Below, one piece after another: positions 18,125-25,963 of a stretch of 64,000 nucleotides of DNA. The DNA lies in assembly GCF_022549215.1 (NCBI RefSeq), contig NZ_JAKZFC010000001.1, positions 372,001 through 436,000 of the forward strand, given 5' to 3'. The first letter of the stretch is position 1. Every line of letters starts with the position of its first letter. Origin of the DNA: Solibacillus palustris. GTDB taxonomy: Bacteria; Bacillota; Bacilli; Bacillales_A; Planococcaceae. Below the pieces are notes generated by a model, which saw nothing but the letters and a program-made list of their open reading frames with translations, made no database searches and had not been told where the DNA came from. The translations under genes and the position numbers were made by a program.

Positions 18125-19240
18125 ATGAAAATACTATTTGTAGCCTCCGTATACCGTCACCTTACAGTATTCCATATCCCCTATATGCAGTATTTCCAAT
18201 CGCAAGGATATGAAGTATGGGCCGCGGCAGGTATTGGAAATGAAGATAAAGAGAATTTACAGAAATTGAATATAAAATGCGTAGACATACCTTTTTCAAG
18301 AAGTCCGCTTAGTGCGCAAAATATGACAGCGTACCAAGCGCTCAAAAAGTTGTTCCATAGTGAACGCTTTGACTTAGTGCATGTACATACACCGATAGCT
18401 GCGTTATTATCAAGAGCGGCTTTTCGAAATGTCAAGCATGGAAAAATCGTTTATACAGCGCACGGCTTTCATTTTTATAAGGGAGCGCCGAAACAAAATT
18501 GGCTAATCTATTATACAGCCGAAAAGTTGGCCGCAAAATGGACAGATCATTTAATTACGATGAATGATGAAGATTATAAAAATGCTCAAAAATTATTGCC
18601 AGTGGAGAAAATTTCATACGTGCATGGTGTTGGCGTAGAGTTTACAACGGAAGTATTAACATCATCAGAAAAAGCTGAAATGAAGGCCCAGCTTTGTTTA
18701 CCAAATGATGCCGTTGTTATTTCATGTGTTGCAGAGATGAATTCCAATAAAAATCATCAGTTTTTACTTCGGAATTGGCAACAGTTGAAGCAGGACAATC
18801 CAAACTTAGAGCTATTATTAATTGGTAATGGCGAAATGGAACATGAATTACAGACATATGTAGCAAAAGAGCAATTAGTAGGCATTCATTTTTTAGGGTA
18901 TAGACGAGATGTTCCAAAGCTGCTTCAAATTTCAGATATCGTCACATTGCTATCTCATCGCGAGGGGCTACCGAAAAGTATAATGGAGGCGATGGAGGCA
19001 AGTATTCCTTGTGTTGTAACAAATACGAGGGGGCTACGTGATTTAGTTCAAACAAATGAAAATGGCTATGTCATAGAACATGGGGACGACCAATCCCTTA
19101 TAGCAGCCTTTGCAAAGTTAGCACAATCAGCGCATCTAAGAGAGCAAATGGGACAGCGAGCGAAACAATTAGTAGAGCCGTTTGTGTTGGACATGGTTTT
19201 ACAGGAATATATAACGATTTATAAGAAATTGCTAAAGTAG
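18125..19240 (+). CDS. GT4-family glycosyltransferase (EpsD-like)
   Basis: 371 residues, two Rossmann-like domains. The N-terminal half has HVHTPIAALLSRAA and YTAHGFHFYKGAP. The C-terminal half has the GT4 donor site, REGLPKSIMEAMEASIPCVV then TNTRGLRDLV, containing the E-x7-E pattern. The N-terminal pattern resembles Bacillus EpsD and CapM-type transferases. It retains configuration at the donor sugar by family rule. GalE follows 8 bases after its stop, which may mean galactose is supplied for this or a neighbouring transferase. Confidence 0.9.
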   Translation: MKILFVASVYRHLTVFHIPYMQYFQSQGYEVWAAAGIGNEDKENLQKLNIKCVDIPFSRSPLSAQNMTAYQALKKLFHSERFDLVHVHTPIAALLSRAAFRNVKHGKIVYTAHGFHFYKGAPKQNWLIYYTAEKLAAKWTDHLITMNDEDYKNAQKLLPVEKISYVHGVGVEFTTEVLTSSEKAEMKAQLCLPNDAVVISCVAEMNSNKNHQFLLRNWQQLKQDNPNLELLLIGNGEMEHELQTYVAKEQLVGIHFLGYRRDVPKLLQISDIVTLLSHREGLPKSIMEAMEASIPCVVTNTRGLRDLVQTNENGYVIEHGDDQSLIAAFAKLAQSAHLREQMGQRAKQLVEPFVLDMVLQEYITIYKKLLK

Positions 19241-19248
19241 GTGAAAGC

Positions 19249-20265
19249 ATGACGATTCTAGTCACAGGTGGCCTAGGATTTATAGGTAGCCATACAGTAG
19301 TAGAATTAATTGAACAAGGGGAAGATTGTTTAATCATTGATAATTTATCAAAATCTGTTATTGATGTATTAGAGCGAATCGAAACAATTGTTCATAAGAA
19401 AATTCCATTTATTCAATTAGATTTATTGGATTTAGATAAGTTGCGAACGGTTTTTAAGGAAAACGCGATTACCGCTGTCATTCATTTTGCAGGCTTTAAA
19501 TCGGTAGGTGAATCTGTTCGTAATCCACTGATGTATTATCAAAACAATTTAATGAGTACGCTCAACTTGCTCGATGTGATGAAAGAATTTGATGTGAAGA
19601 AATTGGTCTTTAGTTCTTCTGCAACGGTTTATGGAGACTTGCATACACCGCCACTAAAGGAAGATTTATCCCTTCATGCACCGAATCCATACGGCCGTAC
19701 AAAATTAATGCTAGAAGAAATTTTACAGGATATCGTCGCAGCACAAGCTGGCTGGAGTTTTGCGTTAATGCGTTATTTTAATCCAATTGGCGCGCATAAA
19801 AGTGGCTTGTTAGGAGAAATGCCCTTTGGTGTGCCAAATAACTTGATGCCTCATATTTTAAAAGCAGCTAGCGGAGAAACTTCGGCATTACAAGTGTTTG
19901 GTGGCGATTATGAAACCGAGGACGGTAGCTGTATCAGGGATTTTATTCATGTGATGGATTTAGCAAAGGGACATGTAAAGGCGCTAAATTATATAAAAGC
20001 ATTTGAAGGCTGTGAGGCGTTTAATCTTGGTACGGGGATTGGTTACTCTGTTTTTGATTTAATTCGTACATTTGAGGATGTAAATAGCGTAAAGGTTCCA
20101 TTTGACATTGTTGCACGCCGAGAAGGGGATATTGTTGCAAGTATTGCTGATATTTCCAAAGCGAGCATGCTGCTTGGATGGGATGCTCAGTATGATTTGC
20201 AGGCTATGTGTTATGATTCATGGAATTGGTATCAAAATATTTTACATAGCATGACCGAAGATTGA
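19249..20265 (+). CDS. galE: UDP-glucose 4-epimerase
   Basis: 338 residues, normal GalE length. NAD-binding TGGLGFIGSHTVVELIEQ at the N-terminus, the Ser of SSSATVYG and the YxxxK of YGRTKLMLEEI are all present, as is MRYFNPIGAHKSG. It interconverts UDP-glucose and UDP-galactose, and in some bacteria also UDP-GlcNAc and UDP-GalNAc. The operon position points to polymer synthesis rather than galactose breakdown. Confidence 0.93.
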   Translation: MTILVTGGLGFIGSHTVVELIEQGEDCLIIDNLSKSVIDVLERIETIVHKKIPFIQLDLLDLDKLRTVFKENAITAVIHFAGFKSVGESVRNPLMYYQNNLMSTLNLLDVMKEFDVKKLVFSSSATVYGDLHTPPLKEDLSLHAPNPYGRTKLMLEEILQDIVAAQAGWSFALMRYFNPIGAHKSGLLGEMPFGVPNNLMPHILKAASGETSALQVFGGDYETEDGSCIRDFIHVMDLAKGHVKALNYIKAFEGCEAFNLGTGIGYSVFDLIRTFEDVNSVKVPFDIVARREGDIVASIADISKASMLLGWDAQYDLQAMCYDSWNWYQNILHSMTED

Positions 20266-20331
20266 TAGTTTGTAAGTGTTAGCAGGAGTACATTCTTAAC
20301 CACTGAAATAGGTAGTAATGGGGAGTAATTT

Positions 20332-21198
20332 ATGAAGGTATTGATAATCGGAAAAAATGGTTATGTAGCCCAAAAATTAGTAAAAGCATGCAAGAATAAT
20401 CCGCTAATTACGGATACGGTAGCAGTAAGTGTGCGTCAAGGAATAAAGGATATTGAATTTAATCATTTTGACGTATGTATCCACACAGCCGCGTTAGTTC
20501 ATAAGAAGGAAAGCCATTATCAAAAAGCTGATTATTTTAAGGTGAATACAGATTTAACGATTGAAATTGCTGAAAATGCTAAGAGTCAAGGTGTAAAGCA
20601 TTTTATTTTCTTAAGTACGATGGCTGTGTATGGACAACAACGAGGCGAAATTAATGGACATAGCTCGTTAAAGCCAATAACTTTTTATGGAGAGTCTAAA
20701 TTGGCTGCCGAACAAGCATTACAAGCATTACAAGATGAGTATTTTACGGTATCTATTGTTCGACCACCGATGATTTATGGACCGAATTGTCCGGGGAATT
20801 ATGCCTTGCTTCGGAAATTGGCAAAGAAAACGCCAATCTTCCCTTCTATTGAAAATGAACGTAGTATGTTATTTATTGATCATTTATGTGAATTTATTAA
20901 TCAATTGATTTTGAGTAAAGATGCTGGCATTTTCCATCCGCAAGATGGGGCTTTTATGAATACGTCGCAAATGGTGTTAATGATTTCTAAGCACAATAAT
21001 CACCGTATTTTTTTGAGTAAGATGGGTAGAGCTCTAATAACTAAAACACTTTCGAATGTCTCGTTAATGAATAAAGTCTTTGGGAATTTGACATATGCGC
21101 AAAATATTTCACAGTATAATGGGAATTCGTATCAAAAATTCAATCTAGCTGAGGCAATTGAACTTACAGAACGGCAGTGGAAGGAGGATGTCAAATGA
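20332..21198 (+). CDS. SDR-type nucleotide-sugar 4-reductase/epimerase
   Basis: 288 residues. The nucleotide site is a short GKNGYVAQKL form, the catalytic triad is STMAVYGQ with YGESK, and VRPPMIYGPNCPGNY follows. The short length and NSDR features resemble WbpV/WreQ-like reductases that act after a 4,6-dehydratase to give UDP-QuiNAc or UDP-FucNAc. Its stop overlaps the start of the sugar transferase (ATGA), as in other QuiNAc loci where reductase and initiating transferase work on the same sugar. The reaction is inferred from family and context. Confidence 0.75.
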   Translation: MKVLIIGKNGYVAQKLVKACKNNPLITDTVAVSVRQGIKDIEFNHFDVCIHTAALVHKKESHYQKADYFKVNTDLTIEIAENAKSQGVKHFIFLSTMAVYGQQRGEINGHSSLKPITFYGESKLAAEQALQALQDEYFTVSIVRPPMIYGPNCPGNYALLRKLAKKTPIFPSIENERSMLFIDHLCEFINQLILSKDAGIFHPQDGAFMNTSQMVLMISKHNNHRIFLSKMGRALITKTLSNVSLMNKVFGNLTYAQNISQYNGNSYQKFNLAEAIELTERQWKEDVK

Positions 21199-21758
21199 AG
21201 CGTCTGTTAGATTTTTTCCTTTCTTTGGTTGCAATCATTATTTTTGCAATTCCGATGTTACTAGTAGCAACTTGGATTAAGCTAGATTCGAAAGGATCTA
21301 TTCTATTCAAACAAAAGCGAGTCGGTTTAAATGGCGAATTATTTGAAATTTATAAGTTTCGTTCTATGTATACAGAAACACCGAATGTATCGACAGAAGC
21401 TTTAGGGGATCCTAGTGTGTATATTACGAAAGTAGGGAAATTTATTCGCAAAACGAGCTTAGATGAGTTGCCCCAACTTTTTAATATTTTAAAAGGTGAT
21501 ATGTCGGTGGTAGGACCTCGCCCTGCACTTTATAATCAGTATGAGTTAATCGCAATGCGCGATGAGGTAAATGTAAACGCTGTGAGACCGGGATTAACAG
21601 GGTATGCGCAGGTAATGGGACGTGACTTTATTTCCGATGAAGAAAAGGTTCGTTATGATCTTCATTATGTAGAAAATAAGGGTATTGGTTTTGATTTGAA
21701 AATTATTTGGCTGACGTTATTTAGTGTGTTAAAGGCTGAAGGGGTTAAATTGAAATAA
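21195..21758 (+). CDS. Initiating undecaprenyl-phosphate sugar-1-phosphate transferase
   Basis: 187 residues. ATG 21195 is chosen over the in-frame GTG at 21177 because AAGGAGG sits between them. One N-terminal membrane helix (DFFLSLVAIIIFAIPMLLVA) precedes the bacterial sugar transferase domain: FKQKRVGLNGELFEIYKFRS, then TSLDELPQLFNILKGDMSVV, GPRP and RPGLTGYAQV. It is the short PglC-like monotopic type. It loads the first sugar phosphate on undecaprenyl phosphate. Finding it last in the operon and coupled to the reductase suggests the first sugar is the reductase product. Confidence 0.92.
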   Translation: MKRLLDFFLSLVAIIIFAIPMLLVATWIKLDSKGSILFKQKRVGLNGELFEIYKFRSMYTETPNVSTEALGDPSVYITKVGKFIRKTSLDELPQLFNILKGDMSVVGPRPALYNQYELIAMRDEVNVNAVRPGLTGYAQVMGRDFISDEEKVRYDLHYVENKGIGFDLKIIWLTLFSVLKAEGVKLK

Positions 21759-21917
21759 ATTTAGAAGATGGCTCCTTGGTAACGGTACGCCCTTCAGGAA
21801 CTGGTCTGAATTGTAAGAAAATTACAATACAAAGTGAGTGGTCTTATTTAACTCGAAATATTAGGCAACACCAAACTTAAAAAGTCGCTAAATGAATAAG
21901 TCTTTAGTAACTTTACC

Positions 21918-21963
21918 AAAAGCATTGTGGAATGAAAATTTCTGCAGTGCTTTTGTTTTTTTT
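21918..21963 (+). terminator. Terminator of the exopolysaccharide operon
   Basis: AAAAGCA at 21918 pairs with TGCTTTT at 21948-21954, and a T-run follows. The 160 bases between the last stop and this hairpin contain no recognisable gene. Confidence 0.75.
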
Positions 21964-22120
21964 CTTTAAAGTCATTCAAATGCCGAACAGTATTGAAGTA
22001 CAGTACTCCTATATTTCCAAACTTTCATTTGCGAATATTATAAAATTACGTAGCGTAAAAAAAGTTCATTTTCTAGCGATGTATCGTTAGAGTCCGTATT
22101 AATTTTGCCTCTTGCAGTTT

Positions 22121-22144
22121 TAAATTCTTTGTACGAACCGATAT
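22121..22144 (+). promoter_or_regulatory. Sigma-D-like promoter candidate
   Basis: ACCGATAT at 22137 matches seven of eight bases of the sigma-D -10 consensus GCCGATAT. A TAAA lies at 22121, but the spacer is 12 rather than about 15 bases, so the match is imperfect. It precedes the ATG at 22187 by about 43 bases. Confidence 0.35.
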
Positions 22145-22186
22145 AAAGCGTATATGCTATTTTGGAAATTTGAAGGAGCTAAAAAA

Positions 22187-23302
22187 ATGAAGAAAATAAT
22201 TATTACTGCATTATTCGTGTTACTCATCAGCTTTAACCTACACACACCAAATACATATGCCAATTCCTACGGTGTTGTAGAGGATGGCTCAAATCGCACA
22301 CTTGTACCGCTGCGTATGATTGCAGAAACATTTTCAGTGGCTGTCGATTGGGACAATGCCAGTAAGGTTGTGACAATCGACAATAAATACAAGCTAACGC
22401 TGGGAAGTAAGGCGATTAAAAGTGCGGGACAAGTCATTCGCCAAATGGATACACAGCCGAAGATGCTTCAAAGCACGGTGTATGTTCCTGTGCGTGAAGT
22501 CGCATTTTTATTTGATGCACCGATGAATTGGGATCAAGCGAAAAAAGAAGTTTCTTATCAGGTTGGAGCAACTACATATAAGGTTTCAGTCTATCCAGAG
22601 CAAGTTATGAGCAAGCCAAAAGTAACGGTGACAAAGAAAACAGTCAATGCTGGTGGGAAAAAACTAGCGATGAATGTGGTGTCTGTGAATTTATTAGCGC
22701 CAAATACATCATTGCATGTGGAGCTAGCGAACGACAAATTAGGTTCAGTTGGTTCGTTAGCTACCATTGCAAAAAAGCATAATGCACAAGTTGCGATTAA
22801 CGGTAATTATTTTGATGCCTATTCGAATTCTAGCTACCGTACAGTGTACAACGGTTTAGTAATGAACGGTGAGCGTGTAAAGGTATTTGATCCAAAATTC
22901 TCGGTATTTTATGTGTTAAAGGACGGCAATGTCAGCATTTTACCAGGCGAGCAATTTATGAAACTATTTGCAGAGGGAAATGTACAAGAAGCGATTCAAG
23001 TAGGACCGCGTTTAATAACAAATGGCTCGGTAACGGTTGATCCGATTGCAGAAGGCTTTTCAAGTCACAAAATTTTGAGTTCACCTGGTGCGAGAAGTGC
23101 GATCGGTATTTTACCAAATCGTCAGCTTATTTTTGTAACAACAAGTGGTGCAACTGTGCAACAACTTGCTTCAGCGATGAAACAATTAGGCGCAGTGGAT
23201 GCGATGAATTCCGACGGTGGTGCATCAAGCGGTCTTTATGCAAACGGGAAATACATCACACCACCAGGACGCGATATTGCAGTCGGCTTACTAGTGAAAT
23301 AA
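22187..23302 (+). CDS. Secreted stalk domain + phosphodiester glycosidase protein
   Basis: 371 residues. ATG 22187 is used because GAAGGAG lies 8 bases upstream; an in-frame ATG at 22154 lacks this. A signal peptide covers residues 1-26. Residues about 30-115 are a stalk (copper-amine-oxidase N-terminal) domain with RTLVPLRMIAETFSVAVDWD and TVYVPVREVAFLF. The rest is an NAGPA-like phosphodiester glycosidase domain with AINGNYFD, VGPRLITNG, MNSDGGASS and GRDIAVGLL. The mammalian homologue removes GlcNAc from a phosphodiester-linked glycan. Here a wall or S-layer glycan substrate is possible but unproven. Confidence 0.85.
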   Translation: MKKIIITALFVLLISFNLHTPNTYANSYGVVEDGSNRTLVPLRMIAETFSVAVDWDNASKVVTIDNKYKLTLGSKAIKSAGQVIRQMDTQPKMLQSTVYVPVREVAFLFDAPMNWDQAKKEVSYQVGATTYKVSVYPEQVMSKPKVTVTKKTVNAGGKKLAMNVVSVNLLAPNTSLHVELANDKLGSVGSLATIAKKHNAQVAINGNYFDAYSNSSYRTVYNGLVMNGERVKVFDPKFSVFYVLKDGNVSILPGEQFMKLFAEGNVQEAIQVGPRLITNGSVTVDPIAEGFSSHKILSSPGARSAIGILPNRQLIFVTTSGATVQQLASAMKQLGAVDAMNSDGGASSGLYANGKYITPPGRDIAVGLLVK

Positions 23303-23388
23303 TCGTGTATATTCGAACATGCCCCACTTTCTCTACCAATCATTTGGTAAGATAAAAACGACAACAATGATGTGAGATGAGGAAGCCT

Positions 23389-25206
23389 ATGAAATTTTTT
23401 AAAATCATGTTGAGTGTGCTACTTTTTACTGCGCTATTGCCAAATCCATTTGTTATGGCGCAGGAGGAAGGGCAGCAATATATAGTGACAACGACAAATG
23501 GCGTGTCACTGACAGCAAGTGCAGATGAAAAAGGGATGGTTGTCGCGAAACTATCTAAGGGTGCGCGAGTGAATTTTGTTCGCCAACAGGACAATTGGGT
23601 GAAGTTAGATTACAAAGGTAGGCTAGGCTGGGTGCCAAGTGAAACCATTGCACCGTTTACTGCAGATTTATTGTCTATTTATGCAGGCTATTATCAGCAA
23701 CTTTCAAAATTTGACCATATTATATACGCCTTAGTTGCTGATTTTACACAGGATGGTATCGAGGACCTTTATATCGTACGTGATGCAGATCCATCAAAAG
23801 GTCAGTATGAAGAATACATATATAGCGGTGAACAACTGATTTATCAAAAGAACAGTAAAAGCGGCTTAACCATTTTAAAAAACGGCGATAACTATTACGT
23901 ATATCATCATGCTCAAATGAATGATGAAAAAAAGTATATGCTTAAGCAATTAAACAGCCAAGCCAAAACCGATTACTTTGAAGTGAGTGCAGGCAAAGAA
24001 AGCTACGAAATTACTGCAAATAGTTATGTAAAGTCGTATTTTGTATTGAGTGCAGGGGATGGCTCTTTGGATGAGCAAACGTTCACCTATGAGCAAGTTG
24101 CCTCAAAGGATTATTACGGGGCAGAGCTAAAAAATGATTATGAAGAATCGATTTACTTAGAGAATTATGCGTTGTCAAAGGATGGTCAAACAACGACATT
24201 AATGGAGCAGGACTACCGTGAATTATTTTCGACCTATGAAAAATCAAAAGTAATCAAAGTAATTTACGATGATCACTATAAATCATCTGCATTGAATGAG
24301 CGTTTCCAATTTGATACCAATCGTATAAAAAAGGAATTATTGGATTTAGCGGAGACGGTTATGCCTGAAAAGCAATTCGATTTTGAACAAACGGAGCTTG
24401 AAAAACTACAGCTACTGCTTGACCAATCTGTTTATTTAGAAATCCCTTACAAAAGTAATATTGAGCGAAATATGTTGACGTATTTTAAAGCGGTACAGCG
24501 CGGAATAGCAAACGGTATGACCGGCTTCGATTCAACGCAGTTACTCATAACGAACAACGAAACAGCTATTACATATGAACGAGCTTCTATCGATCAAATG
24601 ATTTACGATTTTTATGGTGAGAAAATGAAGCCAGATGATTTTAACCAGTTGGCTAATGATACGGGCTACTTAATGACCAATGAAAATTATGTAGCAAACA
24701 TAATAGAGGAAACTCAAGTGGAGACATACATATATCGTCAGCTATTAGCGATAAAAACGTTAGAAAACGGCTATATTGCACTGAATTACACGGATTATGA
24801 AATGCCGCTAGAGATGAAGGTTTCGCCAACAAATGAAAGCATGATTATTGCAGGCAACAAAGTTGGACAGGGGTATGTACTTTTAAAAAGACTGCCATTT
24901 AAATCAGATGTGAAATTCGTCTATATCGATACTGTGGACTCGCTTGATTATTTAAATGTAAATCAATTCGGCGTGTATGAAAATTCTTTGGATGCTATTC
25001 AGAAACTATCTGCAGAGCAAAAAGCAGGGCAACCAGAGGAAAAACAGGAAATGGAAGTAACGGAAACAGAGGAGGATGCACGAGCGCAACTTGAAGCGGA
25101 AGATGGACCACCGATTAGTTGGTGGCTATTATTAGGGGGAGCTATGTTAGTAGTGAGTACTTTTGCATCGTCGTATTATTTTTATCGTAAACGTATTCTT
25201 AAATAA
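23389..25206 (+). CDS. Membrane-anchored SH3b protein of unknown function
   Basis: 605 residues from ATG 23389, which has GAGGA 6 bases upstream; ATG 23377 is the alternative. A signal peptide (1-25) precedes an SH3b domain at about 30-90 (GVSLTASADEKGMVVAKLSK through WVKLDYKGRLGWVPSE). The central 450 residues are not recognised. The C-terminus is an acidic linker, a membrane helix (ISWWLLLGGAMLVVSTFASS) and a basic tail, so the protein should be anchored with its bulk outside. There is no LPxTG. SH3b domains of this kind usually bind peptidoglycan. Confidence 0.72.
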   Translation: MKFFKIMLSVLLFTALLPNPFVMAQEEGQQYIVTTTNGVSLTASADEKGMVVAKLSKGARVNFVRQQDNWVKLDYKGRLGWVPSETIAPFTADLLSIYAGYYQQLSKFDHIIYALVADFTQDGIEDLYIVRDADPSKGQYEEYIYSGEQLIYQKNSKSGLTILKNGDNYYVYHHAQMNDEKKYMLKQLNSQAKTDYFEVSAGKESYEITANSYVKSYFVLSAGDGSLDEQTFTYEQVASKDYYGAELKNDYEESIYLENYALSKDGQTTTLMEQDYRELFSTYEKSKVIKVIYDDHYKSSALNERFQFDTNRIKKELLDLAETVMPEKQFDFEQTELEKLQLLLDQSVYLEIPYKSNIERNMLTYFKAVQRGIANGMTGFDSTQLLITNNETAITYERASIDQMIYDFYGEKMKPDDFNQLANDTGYLMTNENYVANIIEETQVETYIYRQLLAIKTLENGYIALNYTDYEMPLEMKVSPTNESMIIAGNKVGQGYVLLKRLPFKSDVKFVYIDTVDSLDYLNVNQFGVYENSLDAIQKLSAEQKAGQPEEKQEMEVTETEEDARAQLEAEDGPPISWWLLLGGAMLVVSTFASSYYFYRKRILK

Positions 25207-25298
25207 GAAGAAACAACATGTAATTAGTAGGAATATCACCGTAACAAGGGGGTGATATTCCTGATAAGGTACTATACTGCTTCGGTGAGCTACGGTAT

Positions 25299-25410
25299 GT
25301 GCGCTTTTCGAAATATACGTGCGAATTTTGTGCAGATCTGTGCGAATACACGCAAGATACGTGCGGATTTCTGGGGTTTATGTGCGATTTTAGAGCATTT
25401 GCATGCGAAT
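25299..25410 (+). repeat. Phased ~20.5-bp repeat array, locus 2
   Basis: GTGCG cores begin at 25299, 25319, 25340, 25361 and 25382, with a degenerate ATGCG at 25403. The steps are 20, 21, 21, 21 and 21. The stretch GTTTATGTGCGATTTT followed by GAGCATTTGC closely matches the array at 8332-8353. Overlapping small frames on both strands here are produced by the repeat. Confidence 0.78.
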
Positions 25411-25512
25411 ACTCTGAAAAATCCATTCCTGATTAAAATTGGAATCTCATGTCATCCTCAATGAACCATTAGCGATGGATATTACAAAATAATGACAAGC
25501 TCATATTAAATG

Positions 25513-25555
25513 AAAACACGTGAAGAATTCTTTATTGAATCTTTTCGTGTTTTTT
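25513..25555 (+). terminator. Intrinsic terminator
   Basis: AAAACACG pairs with CGTGTTTT, extended by AAGAATTC-like pairing inside, and ends in T6. It lies about 310 bases beyond the SH3b gene and before the S-layer promoter. Confidence 0.65.
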
Positions 25556-25770
25556 AATTTTCTTAAACAAGAAATATCATCGGAAATAGCTAAACATCTT
25601 ATTGATGGATAATAAATAGCGGATTTTTAATAGATAATCAATTGATTGGGATAAATGCAATTATTAGTAATTAATACCTCATAGAACCATATATTGTATT
25701 AAAATGACATCATTGTTAACTATTTTCTAACATTTGTAATGGAAAATTAATAAAAATGTAATAAGAAAAG

Positions 25771-25799
25771 TTAGTACTTTACCAAATGTATGTTATAAT
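25771..25799 (+). promoter_or_regulatory. S-layer gene promoter with extended -10
   Basis: TATAAT at 25794-25799 is preceded by TG and one base (TGTTATAAT), the extended -10 form. TTAGTA at 25771 is a weak -35 with a 17-base spacer. The implied leader is about 155 nt, with a GCGAAAGC tetraloop-type hairpin near 25845 and a perfect AGGAGG before the ATG. Long leaders are common for stable S-layer mRNAs. The upstream 200 bases are AT-rich without other signals. Confidence 0.7.
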
Positions 25800-25963
25800 C
25801 AAATAGAATTATTAATAGAGAAATCTGTTAAAAATAATTCATTAGCGAAAGCGTCAGCCATTTTCTTTTGGAATACATAGTGAAAAAAGAGTAATAATGG
25901 TGAAATTTATAGTTTTGTTTCAAAAATGTGTTGGAACAATGATACGTCTTAGGAGGAAATTTA

